DNA from: Magnetococcales bacterium
Lineage (GTDB): Bacteria > Pseudomonadota > Magnetococcia > Magnetococcales > UBA8363
Direction of reading: 5' to 3'
Length of the DNA: 34,807 nucleotides
Assembly (NCBI GenBank): GCA_015228815.1
Contig: JADGCV010000039.1
Span: 1-34,807, forward strand
Shown here: one piece after another, positions 10,301 to 19,308 of the stretch
Layout of the letters: every line of letters starts with the position of its first letter
Numbering within the stretch: the first letter of the stretch is position 1
Translations under genes and position numbers: made by a program
Notes under the pieces: model-generated
What the model was told of the DNA's origin: nothing
Seen by the model: the letters and a program-made list of their open reading frames with translations, nothing else
The model's database searches: none

Positions 10301-12094
10301 GATGTCGTCGGCGACGGCATCGACGGTAACATGAAGGGTGCCGCTGACCGAGGCCGTGTCACCATTGCTTCCTTCGGTGGCGATGGCGGTGATGGACAGA
10401 TCGAAATCGGTATCCGAATCGGCTGCCGGGGTCAAGGTCAGTCCGTCAAGATCCTGGGCGCTCAGGGTCCAGGTGCCGTCTCCGTTGTCGATGCCGGCCG
10501 AAAGGTTGGCTCCATTCGGAATTCCGGACAGGGTGATGGCCAGGGTCTCCGAGCCATCCAGATCACCCAGGGTTGCCGAAAGATCAAGGGCAATGGGCTG
10601 GTCCTCATTGCCGGTGGCGGGATTCAGGACCAGGACCGGGGCATCGGCATCGGCTGCGACCTGGACCTGGAGTGTCCCCAGGGTTGTGCTGGTATCGGCG
10701 CCATCGGTACTGGTGGCGGTGACGGTCAGAGTGAAATCGGCATCCGAACCCGGAGCCGGGGTCAGGGTGAGATGTTCGAGGTCGGAGACACTCAAGGACC
10801 AGGATCCATCACCATTGTCGATGCCGGCGGAAAGTTCGACACCGTCGGGAATGCCCGAAATGGTGATGGCAAGAGATTCGGAACCGTCGGTATCGGTCAA
10901 TGCGGCACTGAGATCCAGGGCGATGGGTTGATCCTCGGTGCCCGAGGCATCATTCAGGACCAGGGTCGGGGCGTCGGCATCGGGATCGACCGAGACAAGG
11001 ATGGTTCCGGAGGTTGTCGCCGTATCGCTGCCATCGGTGCTGGTGGCGGTGACGTTCAAGGTGAAATCGACGTCGGAATCATCGGGCGGGGTGATGGTGA
11101 GCCCCTCCAATTGATCGGGCGTCAGGCTCCAGGAACCATTGCCCAGATCAGTCCCGGCGGAAAGAACCGCGCCGTCGGGAATTCCCGAAACAGTGATGGC
11201 GAGGGATTCGGAACCGTCGGCATCCACAATCGCCGCAGAAAGATCAAGCGCTATGGCCTGGTCTTCGATGCCCGCAGAATCCGCAGTTTGCAACGTCGGC
11301 GCCACCAGAGGTTCCACGGGGGGTTCCGGGGTCGCTTCCTGAACCACGGGGGCTTCCTGAACCACGGGGATTTCTTCTACCGGGGCAGCAATGATGGGCT
11401 GGGGTGGTTCATTTCCATCCAATCCTGGTTTCGCTTCTTCCACCGGAGCGGCTTCGGTTGCCGCAGGTTGGCTTTCCGTCTCGCCGGTGATGACCGGGGG
11501 TGCCTCGGGGGTGGGGGCGCTTGCGGTATTCGGAAGTCCACTCCCTTGAAAATCGATTGGATCTCCTTCCGGTTCCGTTGATTCGGATTGAGTCGCCGTT
11601 TCCGTTTCTTCCGGTTGCCGGGGTTCGGGATCTCCAGGTGCGGTTGTGGCCTCTCCAGTGATCGTGGTCACTGGAGTCCCTTCCCCTTCGAACAGCGGTG
11701 CTTCCCCGGTTCGGGCATCCGCAGCGGATCCTGCTTCCGGATTTGGAACCGGTTGCGCACTTTCGGCGTTGGTTTCAAGACGTTCCTCGGAAGGACCCGA
11801 TGTGCGCGTCACCAGGTTTTCGCGGAGACGTTCATCGCCCATGGCGCCCAGATGAACCGAGATGGCATCGGTGAAATCTTCATCCACTGTTCCCTGATTT
11901 CCGCCCGCCTGGGACATGGAGGCATTGTTGGGTTCCCTTCCCGGGCTTTGCGAGGACAGGTTTCCCTCTTCGGCATTCAGATCCTGACTCTGGACATTCT
12001 GGAGGACGGTCATGTCGTCCAGATTTTGCCGATCTTCGTTGAAATCAGGAGTCTCCAGGTTTTCCTGGCCCGTGGTGATTGGTTCCTCAGCCAT
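7349..12094 (-). CDS. Giant RTX adhesin with cadherin-like repeats and integrin-like VWA domain
   Basis: This is a predicted surface or secreted calcium-binding adhesin of 1,581 residues. The start at 12094 (MAEEPITT) has GGAG 7 nt upstream; an in-frame TTG at 12130 is a poorer choice. No signal peptide is visible, as expected for type I secretion. Order of domains: an acidic Glu/Pro/Thr-rich head (1-262); six tandem repeats (about 263-973) sharing a D(x)DGSESL core and a GIPDGA turn; a cadherin-like domain with VNVLANDT-type sequence (about 977-1060); a VWA domain (about 1130-1330) with MIDAS DLTGS at 1137-1141 and TDA near 1273; a linker; and RTX nonapeptides GGxGxDxx (about 1430-1505). The tail ends in FTDIDQIRW, plausible for an uncleaved type I secretion signal. 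The protein is very acidic and almost cysteine-free. No type I transporter genes lie in the window. Family call is strong; the binding target is unknown. Confidence 0.88.
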   Translation of the reverse strand: MAEEPITTGQENLETPDFNEDRQNLDDMTVLQNVQSQDLNAEEGNLSSQSPGREPNNASMSQAGGNQGTVDEDFTDAISVHLGAMGDERLRENLVTRTSGPSEERLETNAESAQPVPNPEAGSAADARTGEAPLFEGEGTPVTTITGEATTAPGDPEPRQPEETETATQSESTEPEGDPIDFQGSGLPNTASAPTPEAPPVITGETESQPAATEAAPVEEAKPGLDGNEPPQPIIAAPVEEIPVVQEAPVVQEATPEPPVEPLVAPTLQTADSAGIEDQAIALDLSAAIVDADGSESLAITVSGIPDGAVLSAGTDLGNGSWSLTPDQLEGLTITPPDDSDVDFTLNVTATSTDGSDTATTSGTILVSVDPDADAPTLVLNDASGTEDQPIALDLSAALTDTDGSESLAITISGIPDGVELSAGIDNGDGSWSLSVSDLEHLTLTPAPGSDADFTLTVTATSTDGADTSTTLGTLQVQVAADADAPVLVLNPATGNEDQPIALDLSATLGDLDGSETLAITLSGIPNGANLSAGIDNGDGTWTLSAQDLDGLTLTPAADSDTDFDLSITAIATEGSNGDTASVSGTLHVTVDAVADDIDLTAANASGSEDTAIPLDIQIGLNDIDGSESLSGNIIITGVPDGASLNIGVAGAGNTWIISQEHLSVTATNATGDPISWSIPGLTVTPPANDATDFSLGIQVGTIDGNQDSRLFTDALDVTVNSSVDEAVLTLDDATGSEDTPIALDIDLALNDTDGSESLSGNIILTQIPDGAILNIGSAGAEAGTWEIPQSALAATATNAAGTPIAWSIPGLTITPPADSNADFSVGIRVSTTENGELVTTEGSFQVNVTGVADAPELTASIGLASIVVEADAQGADQEVYRAPLTIESALTDLDGSESLSLTLQGLPAEAELSAGTRNADGSWSLTTADLNGLTVTVPKDTGDPTFDLTVTATTTENDGDSESVQAAVAVDFTDDFDPNAQDDTGSTQSGTPVTINVLANDTSPTGEALSIQNVSGAQHGTVAIVNGQVVYTPEEGFTGVENLTYTVTDPNGNTDTGSVVISVGTTINVQEVLEGGNTWPGATSTADKTTISTSDGVADTVNADLYPQGGTITLTITAQAPAGSLPDALDVYLLQDLTGSYKDDIATIRGTQGSSNDASDLGILDNLVQGVNDLVPDTKFGLGYFKDPVKGADSSGQDGLIHDLNLQADSTGSYLDGTTSGHGYDSYSANGGQGGNPNEDQITALNDVAIAAINNQYGFRAGVPKVVIVATDAPSDTTAAEIAQCAANLEAANIIPIFLVADGWADLDELGFYDDIVSQLGRGATVELSLTSDNLVEAVRAGIQEAVGNIQLNIEGDEYGYAQVVDHSATGDGLHTWTVELDAALNESHAADSLQLTVTDADGNALGTTTTVNVTPEIDFSGTNYDDRLTGHEGDNEIEGGSGDDVLSGLGGDDLLNAGAGDDTVSGGEGNDTLDGGAGNDVMDGGEGNDLFIFGTGSGHDTVSGGLEEGWIDSIELQGFQDGPSGNLADIGDWTLDTDAAYTIDMDNHTIDFTQDDASGTIQLFDGSQIDFTDIDQIRW
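7590..7805 (-). repeat. RTX nonapeptide repeat block
   Basis: This in-frame stretch of the adhesin gene encodes a run of GGxGxDxLx nonapeptides (for example GGSGDDVLS, GAGDDTVSG, GGAGNDVMD, GGEGNDLFI). In known RTX proteins such repeats form a calcium-binding parallel beta-roll that folds only after export into a calcium-rich exterior. Confidence 0.85.
9160..11310 (-). repeat. Six tandem cadherin-like repeats within the RTX adhesin gene
   Basis: Six consecutive units of roughly 100-130 codons occupy this stretch. Units 1-3 are the shorter form, each with DxDGSESL, GIPDG and a LxxLTLTP or similar strand. Units 4 and 5 are longer and share an inserted ATNAxGxPIxWSIPGLT segment. Unit 6 is the most diverged. 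The repeats are similar enough at DNA level that slipped-strand or recombinational changes in copy number are plausible. Confidence 0.8.
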
Positions 12095-12350
12095 CGATTT
12101 TCTCCATGACACAGTGGGCGGGTCGTGCAAACTTCCGTTCGGATTCCGGTAAACTTCAATCGGACCCTACTGTCACTATACATCCGCATAAACGAGAATT
12201 CATCATAAAAGAGCGATCACCCCGAAAATGAAGGATTCGTGGATATGTCCAATAAATAAGGGAAATATATATGAGTTGTTATCGAAGGTAAGGGCGCGCC
12301 TTCTATTTTTCAGGACAGGCGACCGACAAAGTTGGAATGATGTGTCAATC
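12095..12350. other. Intergenic region upstream of the RTX adhesin gene
   Basis: This non-coding stretch lies between the adhesin start and the suc operon terminator. On the minus strand a TATAGT hexamer (plus coordinates 12175-12180), preceded by TG, could be the -10 of the adhesin promoter, leaving an untranslated leader of roughly 75 nt. The matching -35 is poor, so the promoter is only a suggestion. No other structure was recognised. Confidence 0.3.
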
Positions 12351-12380
12351 GAAAAAATGTCCGACCCCATGGGGCCGGAC
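12351..12380 (-). terminator. Rho-independent terminator of the sucA-sucB-lpd operon
   Basis: Read on the minus strand, a 10-bp GC-rich stem (arms 12371-12380 and 12359-12368, one G-T wobble) is followed at once by A and six T residues. It lies about 70 nt past the lpd stop codon and points the right way to end the three-gene operon. Confidence 0.85.
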
Positions 12381-12452
12381 GTGGCAAAGTTGAATCGACC
12401 AGGAGGGAATCGATCGTGTTGTCAGGAAGGGGGAAGCGGAAAAACCCTAATG

Positions 12453-13856
12453 TTACATGTGCAGGGCCCGGCCATCGACCGCCAGCGCCGCTTCCCGGAC
12501 CGTCTCGGACAGGGATGGATGGGAATGGCAGGTGCGGGCGAGGTCTTCGGCGGCCAGGTCGCTTTCCATCGCCAGAACCGCCTCGGCGATCAGATCGCCT
12601 GCCTGAGGACCGATGATGTGGGCCGCCAGAATGCGATCGGACACGGGGTCGGCCAGGATCTTGACAAAGCCATCGGTCTGGTCCATTGATCGGGCCCGGG
12701 AGTTGGCAGAGAAAGGAAACCGGCCTACCCGATAATCCACCCCAGTGTGTTTCAGGGATTCTTCGGTCGGGCCGACCGTCGCGATTTCGGGATTGGTATA
12801 GACCACTCCGGGAATCCGTTCCCGATGAACCTGTCCTCCCTGTCCCGTCAGACGTTCGACGGCAACGATTCCCTCTTCCTCTGCCTTGTGTGCCAGCATT
12901 GGCCCACCGATGACATCGCCGATGGCGAGAATTCCGGGAATGTTGGTCCGGTAGTGGTTATCGACGCGGATGAACCCCCGAGGATCCATGGCGATCCCAA
13001 GATGATCCAATCCCAGGGATCCGGTGGACGGAACACGCCCGACCGCGACCAGGACCTTGTCGATGGTAAGGGTATCCGTTGGACCTTCGCCTGATTTCAA
13101 GGTCAGGGTGACGGCATGGTCGGTCACGGCCATTTCCGTGGCAAGGGTGGAGGGGCGCAGATGCAGTCCCTGTTTTTTGAAAATGCGCGAGGCCATGCGC
13201 CGCAGTTCCCCATCCATTCCCGGGAGGATGTTGTCGGTCGCTTCGATGATGGTGACCGAACTCCCAAGCCGCCGCCATACCGTCCCCAGTTCCAGACCGA
13301 TGACCCCGCCACCGATGATCGCGAGCCGTTCCGGAACCCCGGAAAGGGAAAGGGCGTTGGTGGAATCGATAACATGGTGTCCATCGAAGGAAAAGCCGGG
13401 AATCGAGGCCGGAACAGATCCCGTGGCGATCAGAATATTTTTTCCCTTCAGGGTTTGAGTGATTCCGGCATCGTCGGCAACCGTCACGGTGTCGGGGGCG
13501 GTGAGGGTGGCGGTGCCACGAATCCGGGTGATCTTGTTTTTCTTGAAAAGAAAGTCGATGCCCCCGGTCAGATGGGTGATGATGCGGTTTTTGCGTTGCA
13601 TCATGGCATCGATGTCCACTCCGACCCCGGAACAGCGAATTCCATGAGACGCCATCTCCGTTTGCGCCATCTCCAGGAGGTGGGTCGAATGGAGCAGGGC
13701 CTTGGAAGGGATGCATCCCACGTTGAGACAGGTGCCGCCCAGGGACGGTTCTTTTTCGACACAGACGGTTTTCAGGCCGAGTTGCGCGGCGCGAATGGCG
13801 GCGACATATCCGCCCGGTCCCGCACCGATGACGATCAGATCAAGGGGTTCCGACAT
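12453..13856 (-). CDS. lpd: Dihydrolipoyl dehydrogenase (E3)
   Basis: This flavoprotein reoxidises the dihydrolipoyl group of the E2 subunit and passes electrons to NAD+. Start ATG 13856 has GGGAGG 5-6 nt upstream and yields 467 residues, the normal size. The N-terminal FAD-binding GAGPGGYVAAIRAAQ is followed by the redox-active disulfide in GGTCLNVGCIPSKAL (first Cys near residue 42). A NAD-binding GGGVIGLELG motif follows mid-protein. The C-terminal dimer-interface catalytic pair appears as HSHPSLSETV, with His and Glu in the expected places. It is the last gene of sucA-sucB-lpd, 23 nt after sucB, so it is probably the E3 of 2-oxoglutarate dehydrogenase. It may also serve pyruvate dehydrogenase or glycine cleavage complexes encoded elsewhere. 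Confidence 0.97.
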   Translation of the reverse strand: MSEPLDLIVIGAGPGGYVAAIRAAQLGLKTVCVEKEPSLGGTCLNVGCIPSKALLHSTHLLEMAQTEMASHGIRCSGVGVDIDAMMQRKNRIITHLTGGIDFLFKKNKITRIRGTATLTAPDTVTVADDAGITQTLKGKNILIATGSVPASIPGFSFDGHHVIDSTNALSLSGVPERLAIIGGGVIGLELGTVWRRLGSSVTIIEATDNILPGMDGELRRMASRIFKKQGLHLRPSTLATEMAVTDHAVTLTLKSGEGPTDTLTIDKVLVAVGRVPSTGSLGLDHLGIAMDPRGFIRVDNHYRTNIPGILAIGDVIGGPMLAHKAEEEGIVAVERLTGQGGQVHRERIPGVVYTNPEIATVGPTEESLKHTGVDYRVGRFPFSANSRARSMDQTDGFVKILADPVSDRILAAHIIGPQAGDLIAEAVLAMESDLAAEDLARTCHSHPSLSETVREAALAVDGRALHM

Positions 13857-13879
13857 GAATACCTCCCATGGAAAGAAAA

Positions 13880-15109
13880 TCAGGCCCCGAGCAGGATTCG
13901 GCTCGGATCCTCGACGCATTCCTTGATGCGGACCAGAAACGATACCGCCTCGCGGCCATCGACGACGCGATGGTCATAAGTCAGCGCCAGGTACATCATG
14001 GGACGTGCCGCGATCGAGCCGTCGGGCAGGACTACGGGGCGTTGCTGCACCTTGTGCATGCCGAGGATGCCGACCTGGGGGGTGTTGAGGATGGGGGTCG
14101 AAAGCAGCGAACCGAAGATGCCGCCATTGGTGATGGTGAAGGTTCCTCCCTGAAGTTCTTCCAGGGTCAGTCGTCCTTCCTGGGCCCGACGGCCAAATTC
14201 GGTGATCTGTTGTTCGATTTCGGCCATGGAGCGCAGATTGGCGTCGCGGAGGACCGGCACGACCAGTCCGTTGCTGCCGCCGACGGCGATGCCGATGTCA
14301 TAGTGGTTGCGATAGACCATCTCGTCGCCCTGGATTTCGGCGTTGACGGCGGGAAACTCCTGCAACGCCACGATCGCCCCCTTGACGAAGAAGGACATGA
14401 AACCGAGGCGGGCACCATGTTTTTTCTCGAAGCTGTCGCGGTAGGACTGCCGCAAGGTCATGATGGCGGTCATATCGACTTCGTTGAAGGTGGTCAGCAT
14501 GGCGGCGGTATTTTGCGCCTCTTTCAATCGCTGGGCGATGCGCTGGCGCAGGCGTGACATGCGGACCCGCTGTTCGCGCGGACCGGCAACCGGAGGGGAA
14601 CTCTGTTCTTGGGCTGGTTGTGTCACGGGTGTTTCCCGTGAACCTGTCGGTTGTTGTTGACCTCCCTGACCAATGAAGGTCAGAAGATCCCCTTTGGTCA
14701 GACGATTTCCGGCGCCGGTAGCGGAGATTTGCGCCAGGTTGAGGTCGTTTTCCTCCAGGATCTTGCGTACCGAGGGGGAGGTCCTTGGCGGTTTTTGGAG
14801 CGGAGCCTGGGGGATCGCGGTGGCATCCAGGTCGATGACGGTGGCACTTTTTCGGATTGTCCCTGGTTTTGCCTCGGTATCCAGATGACCCAGGAGTCCG
14901 CCGACGGCGATGTCGGTGTCAACGGGGGCGACGATCCGGATCAGGACTCCGCCATCGGGCGCCGGGACCTCCATGGTCACTTTGTCGGTTTCGAGTTCAC
15001 ACAGAATTTCCCCTGCCGTCACAGTGTCGCCTTCCGACTTGTGCCATTTGACCACGGTTGCTTCCATGATGGATTCCCCAAGGGGGGGGACTTTGATGTC
15101 GATCGCCAT
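13880..15109 (-). CDS. sucB: Dihydrolipoamide succinyltransferase (E2 of 2-oxoglutarate dehydrogenase)
   Basis: This is the core E2 of the 2-oxoglutarate dehydrogenase complex, transferring the succinyl group from lipoamide to CoA in the TCA cycle. Start ATG 15109 is preceded by AGGTGG at 4 nt spacing; an in-frame TTG at 15124 is less likely. The protein is 409 residues, typical for SucB with a single lipoyl domain. The lipoyl lysine sits in [13 protein letters not shown] (about residue 42). The peripheral subunit-binding domain follows ([12 protein letters not shown], near 115). The catalytic domain ends with the [10 protein letters not shown] active-site motif (His near 380). The linker between the subunit-binding and catalytic domains is Gln/Pro-rich. 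It lies 52 nt after sucA. Confidence 0.97.
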   Translation of the reverse strand: MAIDIKVPPLGESIMEATVVKWHKSEGDTVTAGEILCELETDKVTMEVPAPDGGVLIRIVAPVDTDIAVGGLLGHLDTEAKPGTIRKSATVIDLDATAIPQAPLQKPPRTSPSVRKILEENDLNLAQISATGAGNRLTKGDLLTFIGQGGQQQPTGSRETPVTQPAQEQSSPPVAGPREQRVRMSRLRQRIAQRLKEAQNTAAMLTTFNEVDMTAIMTLRQSYRDSFEKKHGARLGFMSFFVKGAIVALQEFPAVNAEIQGDEMVYRNHYDIGIAVGGSNGLVVPVLRDANLRSMAEIEQQITEFGRRAQEGRLTLEELQGGTFTITNGGIFGSLLSTPILNTPQVGILGMHKVQQRPVVLPDGSIAARPMMYLALTYDHRVVDGREAVSFLVRIKECVEDPSRILLGA

Positions 15110-15161
15110 GTTACCACCTGTCAATGAAGGTCTCGGAGAGGGAAATGGTTGGAAAGGAAAG

Positions 15162-18113
15162 TCATGTTCCCGGATCTTCAGGGCGGCGCGTCATGGACCA
15201 CAGACCCGTGATCCGGCGAAAGGGTACCGGAAGGGCATCGATGGTCCAAGTCAGGGCCTGTTCCACAAGGAGTGATTGTTCCGCGACATGTTTTTTGTGC
15301 AAACCAGTCGCCGGCGAGGCTGCGGCGGGGCGTCCGGCATAACCGGGTTGTGCTTGTCCGTGCTTGAGATCCTGGAGCAGAAAGGTGAGTCGGGGCAGAA
15401 CGAACATCCAGGCCCCCATGTTGGCCGGTTCCTCCTGGCACCAGACCACCTGGGCGTTGGGGAAGCGCTTCAGCGTTTCCAACAGGGTATCCCGTGGCCA
15501 GGGGTAGAGTTGTTCGATCCGGATCAGCGCCACATCCTTGATGGATCGCTGGTTGCGTGCTTCCAGAAGGTCATAATGGACCTTGCCGGTACAAAGAATG
15601 ACCCGCGTGACTTGTGAATCCAGGACAGTCGGATCGGGGTCCGGCAGTACCCTCATGAAGCGCGCCCCGTTGGTGAACTCTTCGAGTCCGGAGACGCATT
15701 CCGGATGTCGCAGCAATGATTTCGGGGTGAAGAGTACCAGGGGCTTGCGAAAATTGCGGCGAATCTGACGCCTTAGTACATGGAAATAATTGGCCGGAGT
15801 GGTCACGTTGCATACCTGGAGATTGTCCTCGGCGCACAGTTGCAGGAACCGTTCGGGGCGGCCCGAGGAGTGTTCCGGTCCCTGCCCCTCGTAGCCGTGG
15901 GGGAGGAGCAGCGTGACACCGTTGAGCCTGAGCCATTTGGATTCCCCGGCGCTCAGGAATTGATCGATGATCATCTGGGCGCCGTTGGCGAAGTCGCCAA
16001 ACTGCGCCTCCCAGAGGACCAGGGTCGAGGGATCGTCGGAGGCGTAGCCGTATTCGTAACCCAGAACCGAGGCCTCGGCCAGAGGGGAATCATGGACCGT
16101 ATAGAGGGCCTGTCCCGGACGAATGTGGTTGAGGGGAAGGTAGCGGGCTTCGGTTTCCTGATCCACCAGGACCGACTGCCGCTGGGAAAAGGTTCCCCGA
16201 CCGCAATCCTGACCCGACAACCGTACCGCGACCCCTTCGAGGAGGAGGGAACCGAAGGCCAGTGCCTCGGCGGTGGCCCAGTCGATCCCTCGTCCTGTTT
16301 CCATCATTTCCTTTTTGCCGCGCAATTGCCGGGCGATCTTGGAGTTGATGGCGAATCCTTCGGGATGGGCGGCGAGGGCATGGCCGATTTCCTTGAGGGT
16401 ATCGATGGGAACATCGGTCAGATATTCTTCGTATTCTTCCTCGGAACGCAGGGCGGACAATCCTTTCCATCCCCCTTCGAGCCAGTCGGCCCTGTTGGGT
16501 TTGTAGTTCTGGGACAGGGCGAATTCTTCTTCCAGGAGGGCATTGAATTCGGTGGTGATGGCGGCGGCCATGTTCGAGCCGTCTTGTCCTTCGAGATCGA
16601 GTTGCCGGGCGTAGAGTTCGGGGGTGGAACGATGTTTGGCGATGGTGCGGTACATGATCGGCTGGGTGAACATGGGTTCGTCACTTTCGTTGTGACCGTG
16701 CCGGCGGTAGCAGAACATGTCGATGATCACGTCCCAACCGAACTCCTGGCGAAATTCGACCGCCAGGCGGACGGCGTGGACAACCGCTTCCGGGTCATCG
16801 CCATTGACATGGAAAATGGGTGCCTGGATCATTTTGCCCACGTCGGAGGGATAGGGGGAGGAGCGTGATGCCGAGGGGTGGGTGGTGAATCCGATCTGGT
16901 TGTTGATGATGAGATGGATCGTGCCGCCGGTCGCGTATCCTTCGAGTCCCGAGAGGGCGAGGCTTTCGGCGACGAGTCCCTGGCCTGCGAAGGCGGCGTC
17001 GCCATGGAGCAGAACTGCCATGACCTCGCGGCGTCCCTGGGGCCCACGACGGTTTTGTTTGGAGCGAACCTTGCCGAGAACGACGGGATTGACGAGTTCC
17101 AGATGGGACGGATTGGGATTGAGGGTCAGGTGGACGGGGTGACCGTCGAAGATCCGGTCCGCCGACGAGCCCAGATGATAACGAACGTCACCCGAACCCT
17201 GGACATCCTCGGGATTGGCCGATCCCCCCTGAAATTCATGGAAAATCACGCGGTAAGGCTTTTGCATGATGTTGGCCAGGACATTGAGGCGGCCACGATG
17301 GGCCATTCCGAGGACCACTTCGCGGATGCCCAGTTTGGCGCCGCGTTCGAGGAGTTGATCCAGGGCGGGAATGAGGGATTCGCCCCCTTCAAGGCCGAAG
17401 CGTTTGGTGCCGGTGAATTTCTTTTGCAGGAATTTTTCGAACTGTTCGGCATGGATCAGCCGTTCCAGGATCGCTTTTTTTCCCTTGGGGGAAAAGCGTG
17501 TGCGGTTGCCGTTGTTTTCGATGTGACGTTGAATCCAGGCTTTCTGGTCGGCGTCCTGGATGTGCATGAACTCCACACCGACCGAACTGCAATAGGTTTT
17601 TTCGAGGATGTGGAGGATTTCCCGCATGGTGGCCGATTCGCGTCCCAGGACCCAATCGATGAAGATGGGCCGATCCATGTCCTGGGCGGTGAACCCGTAG
17701 GTTTCCGGCTTGAGTTCGGGAAACTCTTCTTTGCCTTCCAGCCCCAGGGGATCGAAACTGGCATGAAGGTGGCCGCGGACGCGGTAGGAGCGGATCAGCA
17801 TCAACGCGCGAACCGAATCGAGGGTTGCCTTGCGGATTTCCTCGGGATCGTGGGCCGATCGGGCATCGGAGGTGGCGGGGGTCGGCTTTCTGGCGTCCGG
17901 ACCGGGGTGACCGAGAATTCGCGACTGCCGTCGATTCCAGTCTGCCCCGTGCAACTCTCGCAGGATGTCCTCGGGTCCATCTCCGTCCCATCGGGCGAAC
18001 AGGCGGGCGCTGGCGGGATCCACCGATTGTGGGTCCTGGAGGAACCGGGCATACAGTTCAAGGACGTAGTGGGCGTTGGCGCCGGTGAGGAAGGACTCGA
18101 TCACATCGGACAT
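15162..18113 (-). CDS. sucA: 2-oxoglutarate dehydrogenase E1 component
   Basis: This thiamine-diphosphate-dependent E1 decarboxylates 2-oxoglutarate and succinylates the E2 lipoyl group. I placed the start at ATG 18113 ([17 protein letters not shown]), which has AGGTGA 6 nt upstream and matches the usual SucA N-terminus. The upstream open frame to 18218 is not supported. The product has 983 residues, slightly longer than the 930-940 of many homologues. Visible landmarks are the [12 protein letters not shown] block (about 270), [12 protein letters not shown], the ThDP-binding GDAAFAGQG with downstream NNQIGFTT (about 370-400), and [13 protein letters not shown]. The extreme C-terminus has a short [11 protein letters not shown] linker followed by the conserved end. 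It is the first gene of sucA-sucB-lpd; succinyl-CoA synthetase and sdh genes are not in the window. Confidence 0.97.
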   Translation of the reverse strand: MSDVIESFLTGANAHYVLELYARFLQDPQSVDPASARLFARWDGDGPEDILRELHGADWNRRQSRILGHPGPDARKPTPATSDARSAHDPEEIRKATLDSVRALMLIRSYRVRGHLHASFDPLGLEGKEEFPELKPETYGFTAQDMDRPIFIDWVLGRESATMREILHILEKTYCSSVGVEFMHIQDADQKAWIQRHIENNGNRTRFSPKGKKAILERLIHAEQFEKFLQKKFTGTKRFGLEGGESLIPALDQLLERGAKLGIREVVLGMAHRGRLNVLANIMQKPYRVIFHEFQGGSANPEDVQGSGDVRYHLGSSADRIFDGHPVHLTLNPNPSHLELVNPVVLGKVRSKQNRRGPQGRREVMAVLLHGDAAFAGQGLVAESLALSGLEGYATGGTIHLIINNQIGFTTHPSASRSSPYPSDVGKMIQAPIFHVNGDDPEAVVHAVRLAVEFRQEFGWDVIIDMFCYRRHGHNESDEPMFTQPIMYRTIAKHRSTPELYARQLDLEGQDGSNMAAAITTEFNALLEEEFALSQNYKPNRADWLEGGWKGLSALRSEEEYEEYLTDVPIDTLKEIGHALAAHPEGFAINSKIARQLRGKKEMMETGRGIDWATAEALAFGSLLLEGVAVRLSGQDCGRGTFSQRQSVLVDQETEARYLPLNHIRPGQALYTVHDSPLAEASVLGYEYGYASDDPSTLVLWEAQFGDFANGAQMIIDQFLSAGESKWLRLNGVTLLLPHGYEGQGPEHSSGRPERFLQLCAEDNLQVCNVTTPANYFHVLRRQIRRNFRKPLVLFTPKSLLRHPECVSGLEEFTNGARFMRVLPDPDPTVLDSQVTRVILCTGKVHYDLLEARNQRSIKDVALIRIEQLYPWPRDTLLETLKRFPNAQVVWCQEEPANMGAWMFVLPRLTFLLQDLKHGQAQPGYAGRPAAASPATGLHKKHVAEQSLLVEQALTWTIDALPVPFRRITGLWSMTRRPEDPGT

Positions 18114-18177
18114 CGGTATCACCTGAAACACAAAACTTGTTGTTTTTTCACGCCCTTTTTCTGATGACATCGGGAGT

Positions 18178-18234
18178 TCGAGACGGGTGGGGAGGCCAAT
18201 GTTTTCCCATGGCGTCATGCGTCACCCGTCTCGA
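18178..18234 (-). promoter_or_regulatory. Inverted repeat in the sucA leader
   Basis: A perfect 12-bp inverted repeat has arms TCGAGACGGGTG (18178-18189) and CACCCGTCTCGA (18223-18234) around 33 nt. On the minus-strand RNA the loop can form an inner stem (GCCA with UGGC plus two more pairs), giving a two-tier hairpin. It lies between the 331-residue protein gene and sucA, about 65 nt upstream of the sucA start. No U-tract follows on either strand, so it is not a classic terminator. A TATAAG hexamer on the minus strand just upstream (18248-18253) could place it at the 5' end of the suc mRNA. Regulatory role is inferred. Confidence 0.5.
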
Positions 18235-18312
18235 TACGCCGGTCTTGCTTATATCATCGTGTTTCGCCAGCATCGATATTCAAGGTTTTCGTCATCGATG
18301 TTGGGAAGGCGA

Positions 18313-19308
18313 TCACTGTTTTTTTTGCAGCATGTCCAACAGGCGGTCGCCATATTTTTCGACCAGTTTCATCTCCTCTTCGGGCAGAAACCCGGTATTT
18401 GAGGGATTTTGCTGCATTTGAAGTTCCATGTTGCGGACGTATTGATCCAATTGTCGTTTCATAACCGAACGTTGTTGTGGCGGGATGTAGGGGTTGTTGG
18501 CGACCATTGCCTGTTGCCGGGCGATCCACTCCTTCTGTTGCCGCAACATTTGGTCTCGTTGCGACCGGGCATCGGGTGACGCAGCGGAGGCGGTCTGATC
18601 GCTCTTGGCCTGTTGGCCCTGAAATTGTTGCAGCAGCCATTGTTTTTGCATGGGCGGGATGAAGGGGTTGTCGCGGATTGCCTTTTTGCGGGATTGATCG
18701 ATTTGTTCCCTCGTGGGGGTTGCCGTTGCGGCAGAGGATTGGGCGAGTTGGCGGCGCTGTTGTTGCAACATGCCCAGGGCTTGGGCTTTCTGGAACGGCG
18801 GAATGTTGGAATTGTCGCGGATGCGTCGTTCTTCCTGGTCGAGTTGCCCGGCCATCCAGGATTGCCGCTGACGGGCCGCTTCAGCCATTTCCTTGCGAGC
18901 CGCTTCGTTGCGTGAACGGGACTGTTCGGCAAGTTTTTGCATTTCGTCTTGCATTTTCTTTTCGGCCAGGGCCCGCTCCTGATCGGTTTTCCGGATCATG
19001 AGTCCCTGGTTGACGTGATTGAAGATGTAGAAAAACCGGTCGGGCTTCCATCCTTTGGCGGTCAGTTGCGCGACGAACCCTTTGTCGTAGCGCATGCCGG
19101 AGATGGTCCAGGGGTGGTAGGGCATGGATTGATTTCCCTGTCGTTTCCGGGCTTCCTGGATCATGGCGCCGTAATCGACCATGAACCGGTTGATTTCATC
19201 ATCGGAAAAAGGTTTTTCCGCCTCCTGGGCGTACCCGCCGCTGCTCAAGGATACCGACAGCCCCAATAAAATTGCAAAGACCCCTCTTTTGGCCATTTTC
19301 CCCAGCAT
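18313..19308 (-). CDS. Exported Gln-rich protein with three NP-x-IPP repeats, unknown function
   Basis: I do not recognise this family. Start ATG 19308 has AAGGAG 7 nt upstream and gives 331 residues. Residues 1-28 form a signal peptide (KMAKRGVFAILLGLSVSLSSG, then YAQ-E cleavage), so it is probably periplasmic. An ordered N-terminal part contains a YHPWTISGMRYDKGF segment and a FFYIFNHVNQGL segment. Residues 110-160 are a charged Gln/Glu/Arg helix, probably coiled coil. Three spaced copies of a motif follow: IRDNSNIPPFQKAQAL, IRDNPFIPPMQKQWLL and VANNPYIPPQQRSVMK. Each is trailed by Gln-rich helix, which suggests a repeated helical binding unit. It lies about 200 nt upstream of sucA on the same strand, with the leader inverted repeat between, so it may not be co-transcribed. 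Confidence 0.8.
   Translation of the reverse strand: MLGKMAKRGVFAILLGLSVSLSSGGYAQEAEKPFSDDEINRFMVDYGAMIQEARKRQGNQSMPYHPWTISGMRYDKGFVAQLTAKGWKPDRFFYIFNHVNQGLMIRKTDQERALAEKKMQDEMQKLAEQSRSRNEAARKEMAEAARQRQSWMAGQLDQEERRIRDNSNIPPFQKAQALGMLQQQRRQLAQSSAATATPTREQIDQSRKKAIRDNPFIPPMQKQWLLQQFQGQQAKSDQTASAASPDARSQRDQMLRQQKEWIARQQAMVANNPYIPPQQRSVMKRQLDQYVRNMELQMQQNPSNTGFLPEEEMKLVEKYGDRLLDMLQKKQ

Noticed and set aside
10109-11581. A 490-residue plus-strand open frame
   Set aside because: It is antisense to the RTX adhesin repeats; its Gly-rich, repetitive translation mirrors the repeat codons, and no start signal or family is visible.
16878-18164. A 428-residue plus-strand open frame
   Set aside because: It is antisense to sucA, whose frame carries all conserved motifs of the E1 enzyme.
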